From the NCBI GenBank assembly GCA_024636575.1, contig JAGXGU010000155.1:1-7238 (forward strand): a DNA stretch of 7,238 nucleotides, given 5' to 3'. The notes under the pieces were generated by a model. That model was not told the DNA's origin, searched no databases, and saw nothing but the letters and a program-made list of their open reading frames with translations. Both the position numbers and the translations under genes were made by a program. Below, piece after piece: positions 5,791 to 7,238 of the stretch. Numbering within the stretch: the first letter of the stretch is position 1; each line of letters begins with the position of its first letter. Origin of the DNA: Altererythrobacter sp. (GTDB lineage: Bacteria > Pseudomonadota > Alphaproteobacteria > Sphingomonadales > Sphingomonadaceae).

Positions 5791-6543
5791 TTACTTACCT
5801 TCTTGCTGCACTGGCTTGCAGGTGACCGTGCCGGAACCCATCGAATTGACCGTGCAGGTGGCCCGGCCGATTACGGTGACGTTGCCCGAACCCATGATTT
5901 TGGCGGAGACATTGCCATCGGAGGCAAATTCCGTATTGCCCGAACCCAAGACGGAGATATCCGCGCTATCGGCCTTCAATCCGGCCATGGCCGCGCTGCC
6001 CGACCCGGCAACGGACAAGTCCAGGCTCTTGGTTGCACCTGCGGCATCGTAACTTCCCGATCCGGCGATGGTGATATCCAGCGAATTGGCCGCGACCTTT
6101 GCCGTGCTCACCTTGCCGGATCCGAGAATTTGTACCGATGCATCGCCTGACAGGGAGGCGGCCTGGATCGTGCCCGACGCCAGCAGGGTCAGCGATTTAG
6201 GGGGTGGCATAGTGACCCGGATGGTTGCCGTCCCCGTGTCTTTCCAGCTTTGATCCGCGCGCAGGATGCCCAGGGTGCCATCTTTCAGCGAAAAACGAAG
6301 CGCATCGATCGCCGCCTGATCGCCATCCACGGTAATTGCCAGTTTCTTGCCGTCGGTAATGACCACCGTATCAGGCCCGGCCAGCGCCAGCTGCGTGGGC
6401 GGATCGCCCGACACGTCGAGATCCGCCAGCGGCACGCCTTCCATGTCGCCGATCTTGAAATTCATCTTGTCACAGCCTGAAAGCCCGGCAGCCATGGCTA
6501 TGGCCGCCAAGGGTGCGACCTTCCTGAAAAAACCGTGAAGCAT
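5791..6543 (-). CDS. Head-GIN domain (DUF2807-type) lipoprotein
   Basis: This 250-residue protein starts with a lipoprotein signal peptide (1-23) and the lipobox LSGC, Cys24. The +2 residue is Asp, which in E. coli retains lipoproteins in the inner membrane. Residues about 40-120 form a beta-rich lead-in. From 121 the chain is a repeat with a Gly-Ser-Gly turn at 141, 161, 180, 200, 218 and 236, spaced 18-20 residues, as expected for the right-handed beta-helix-like fold of head-GIN proteins; each rung alternates small and hydrophobic residues. Cys230 and Cys242 could pair near the C-terminus. The family is widespread, usually exported, and has no settled biochemical role; an adhesin, scaffold or envelope role is only inference. 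The start at 6543 is firm: AGGAGG lies 5 bases upstream, whereas an in-frame ATG at 6564 has none. It is probably the first gene of an operon with the small lipoprotein downstream. Confidence 0.88.
   Translation of the reverse strand: MLHGFFRKVAPLAAIAMAAGLSGCDKMNFKIGDMEGVPLADLDVSGDPPTQLALAGPDTVVITDGKKLAITVDGDQAAIDALRFSLKDGTLGILRADQSWKDTGTATIRVTMPPPKSLTLLASGTIQAASLSGDASVQILGSGKVSTAKVAANSLDITIAGSGSYDAAGATKSLDLSVAGSGSAAMAGLKADSADISVLGSGNTEFASDGNVSAKIMGSGNVTVIGRATCTVNSMGSGTVTCKPVQQEGK
5882..5948 (-). repeat. Direct repeat of 13 bp at two GSG turns of the head-GIN gene
   Basis: TTGCCCGAACCCA occurs at 5882-5894 and 5936-5948, 54 bp (18 codons) apart, coding for the GSG turns at residues 218 and 200. 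A diverged copy lies near 5829-5840 at the last turn. The DNA identity suggests that rungs were duplicated within the gene or are kept similar by codon preference. Confidence 0.6.
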
Positions 6544-6633
6544 TTTATCCTCCTGCGAAAACACAGCGCAATCTGTATTGCCGATGTAATACGGTAAGGA
6601 TGGTGTTGCAAGTTTGTTGAAGGCGCGGATATG
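6544..6633 (-). promoter_or_regulatory. Upstream region of the lipoprotein operon with possible operator
   Basis: The gap holds a strong AGGAGG ribosome binding site (6549-6554). A -35-like TTGCAA lies at 6606-6611 (minus strand), with TACATC (6583-6588) 17 bases away, a weak -10. An inverted repeat, GTATT (6575-6579) and AATAC (6588-6592) with an 8-base spacer, extends to 6 of 7 matched bases per half-site if CTGTATT and AATACGG are taken. It overlaps the proposed -10, so it could be an operator. None of this is more than pattern resemblance. Confidence 0.3.
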
Positions 6634-6659
6634 AAAAGGGCCGCCCTTTCAGGCGGCCC
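6634..6659 (-). terminator. Intrinsic terminator of carD
   Basis: A perfect 8-bp stem, GGGCCGCC (6638-6645) against GGCGGCCC (6652-6659), with a 6-base loop, is followed on the minus strand by TTTTCAT. It starts 45 bases after the carD stop. GC-rich stem plus T-run is the classical Rho-independent form, and it separates carD from the lipoprotein operon downstream. Confidence 0.85.
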
Positions 6660-6703
6660 CCGTCGATTGTGTCATGCTGTTGGTCGATTGGCCAAGCAGG
6701 CAA

Positions 6704-7237
6704 TCATGCGTCTTCGGCGGTCTCGTAATATTGCGGCGCATGTTCGCGCAGCACGTCGAGAATCTTTTCCAACGCGGCCGGCTCGTCAGTTTTTTCCATG
6801 GCGGCCAATTCACGGGCGAGACGGCTGGACGCCGCTTCGAAGATCTGCCGTTCGGAATAGCTTTGTTCGGGCTGGTCTTCCGGCCGGAACAGGTCGCGGG
6901 TTACCTCTGCAATTGAAACCAGGTCACCGGAATTGATCTTCGCTTCATATTCCTGCGCCCGGCGTGACCACATGGTGCGCTTGACCTTGGGCTTGCCCTT
7001 GAGCGTTTCCATGGCCTCTTTCAGCGTCTTGTCGCTCGACAGTTTCCGCATCCCGATCGCATCGACCTTGTTGGTCGGTACGCGCAAGGTCATCCGTTCC
7101 TTTTCAAATCGCAGGACATACAGTTCAAGCTGCATTCCGGCGATTTCTTCATTCTGAAGCTCGATCACGCGGCCTACCCCATGCTTGGGGTACACTACAT
7201 AATCGCCGACATCGAAGGCATTTGCCTTGGCTGCCAT
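6704..7237 (-). CDS. carD: CarD/CdnL-family RNA polymerase-binding transcription factor
   Basis: This 177-residue protein matches the CarD/CdnL family, which binds the RNA polymerase beta subunit and helps open promoters, often at rRNA and growth-related genes. Residues about 5-63 are the Tudor-like RNA-polymerase-interacting domain: FDVGDYVVYPKHGVGRV (8-24), then the beta-sheet with LELYVLRFEKERMTLRVP (37-54). Residues about 67-165 form the helical DNA-binding domain, with MWSRRAQEYEAKINSGDL (89-106); Trp90 corresponds to the conserved Trp that wedges into the upstream edge of the transcription bubble in the Mycobacterium tuberculosis protein (Trp85). The C-terminal dozen residues are acidic. 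Its ATG is at 7237, one base from the window edge, so promoter and RBS are not visible; the start fits the family. A clear terminator follows. Sequence style is that of sphingomonad CarD. Confidence 0.96.
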   Translation of the reverse strand: MAAKANAFDVGDYVVYPKHGVGRVIELQNEEIAGMQLELYVLRFEKERMTLRVPTNKVDAIGMRKLSSDKTLKEAMETLKGKPKVKRTMWSRRAQEYEAKINSGDLVSIAEVTRDLFRPEDQPEQSYSERQIFEAASSRLARELAAMEKTDEPAALEKILDVLREHAPQYYETAEDA

Positions 7238-7238
7238 A

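Noticed and set aside
5249..6052. Plus-strand frame of 267 codons across the tsaC end and both lipoprotein genes
   Set aside because: It crosses three supported genes, is Ser/Arg/Pro-rich and has no family features.

Overview
The window looks like chromosomal DNA from an alphaproteobacterium, most likely a sphingomonad (Erythrobacteraceae or Sphingomonadaceae type). The evidence is the high G+C, the CarD/CdnL protein at the right end, and a run of typical core genes. No phage, transposon, CRISPR array, rRNA or tRNA signal is visible. This placement is by recognition of protein style, not by a search.

Left block (1-1132, minus strand). A gene for an exported His/Pro-rich protein runs off the left edge (start at 388, end outside the window). 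A free methionine-(R)-sulfoxide reductase gene (506-988) follows, with its complete three-cysteine signature. The 144 bp between that reductase and the next gene is a divergent promoter region holding an 8-bp inverted repeat and three short direct repeats.

Centre (1133-5391). A membrane-anchored, PQQ/sorbosone-dehydrogenase-like beta-propeller protein (+) converges on a DmdC-type acyl-CoA dehydrogenase (-). That gene is divergent from a Sua5/TsaC threonylcarbamoyl-AMP synthase (+), which makes the tRNA t6A intermediate. The convergent junction holds a GC-rich hairpin overlapping the dehydrogenase stop.

Right block (5392-7238, minus strand). A compact hairpin separates tsaC from a probable two-gene lipoprotein operon: a head-GIN/DUF2807-type protein with six regularly spaced Gly-Ser-Gly turns (5791-6543), then a small coiled-coil lipoprotein with two cysteines (5410-5742). 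Upstream lies carD, complete at the very edge of the window, with a clear intrinsic terminator.

Most genes are independent housekeeping or envelope functions rather than one pathway. I see no convincing new multi-gene system. The items most worth a second look are the edge-truncated His/Pro-rich exported protein with its 15-bp tandem repeat, the repeat-bearing divergent promoter at 989-1132, and the paired lipoprotein operon.
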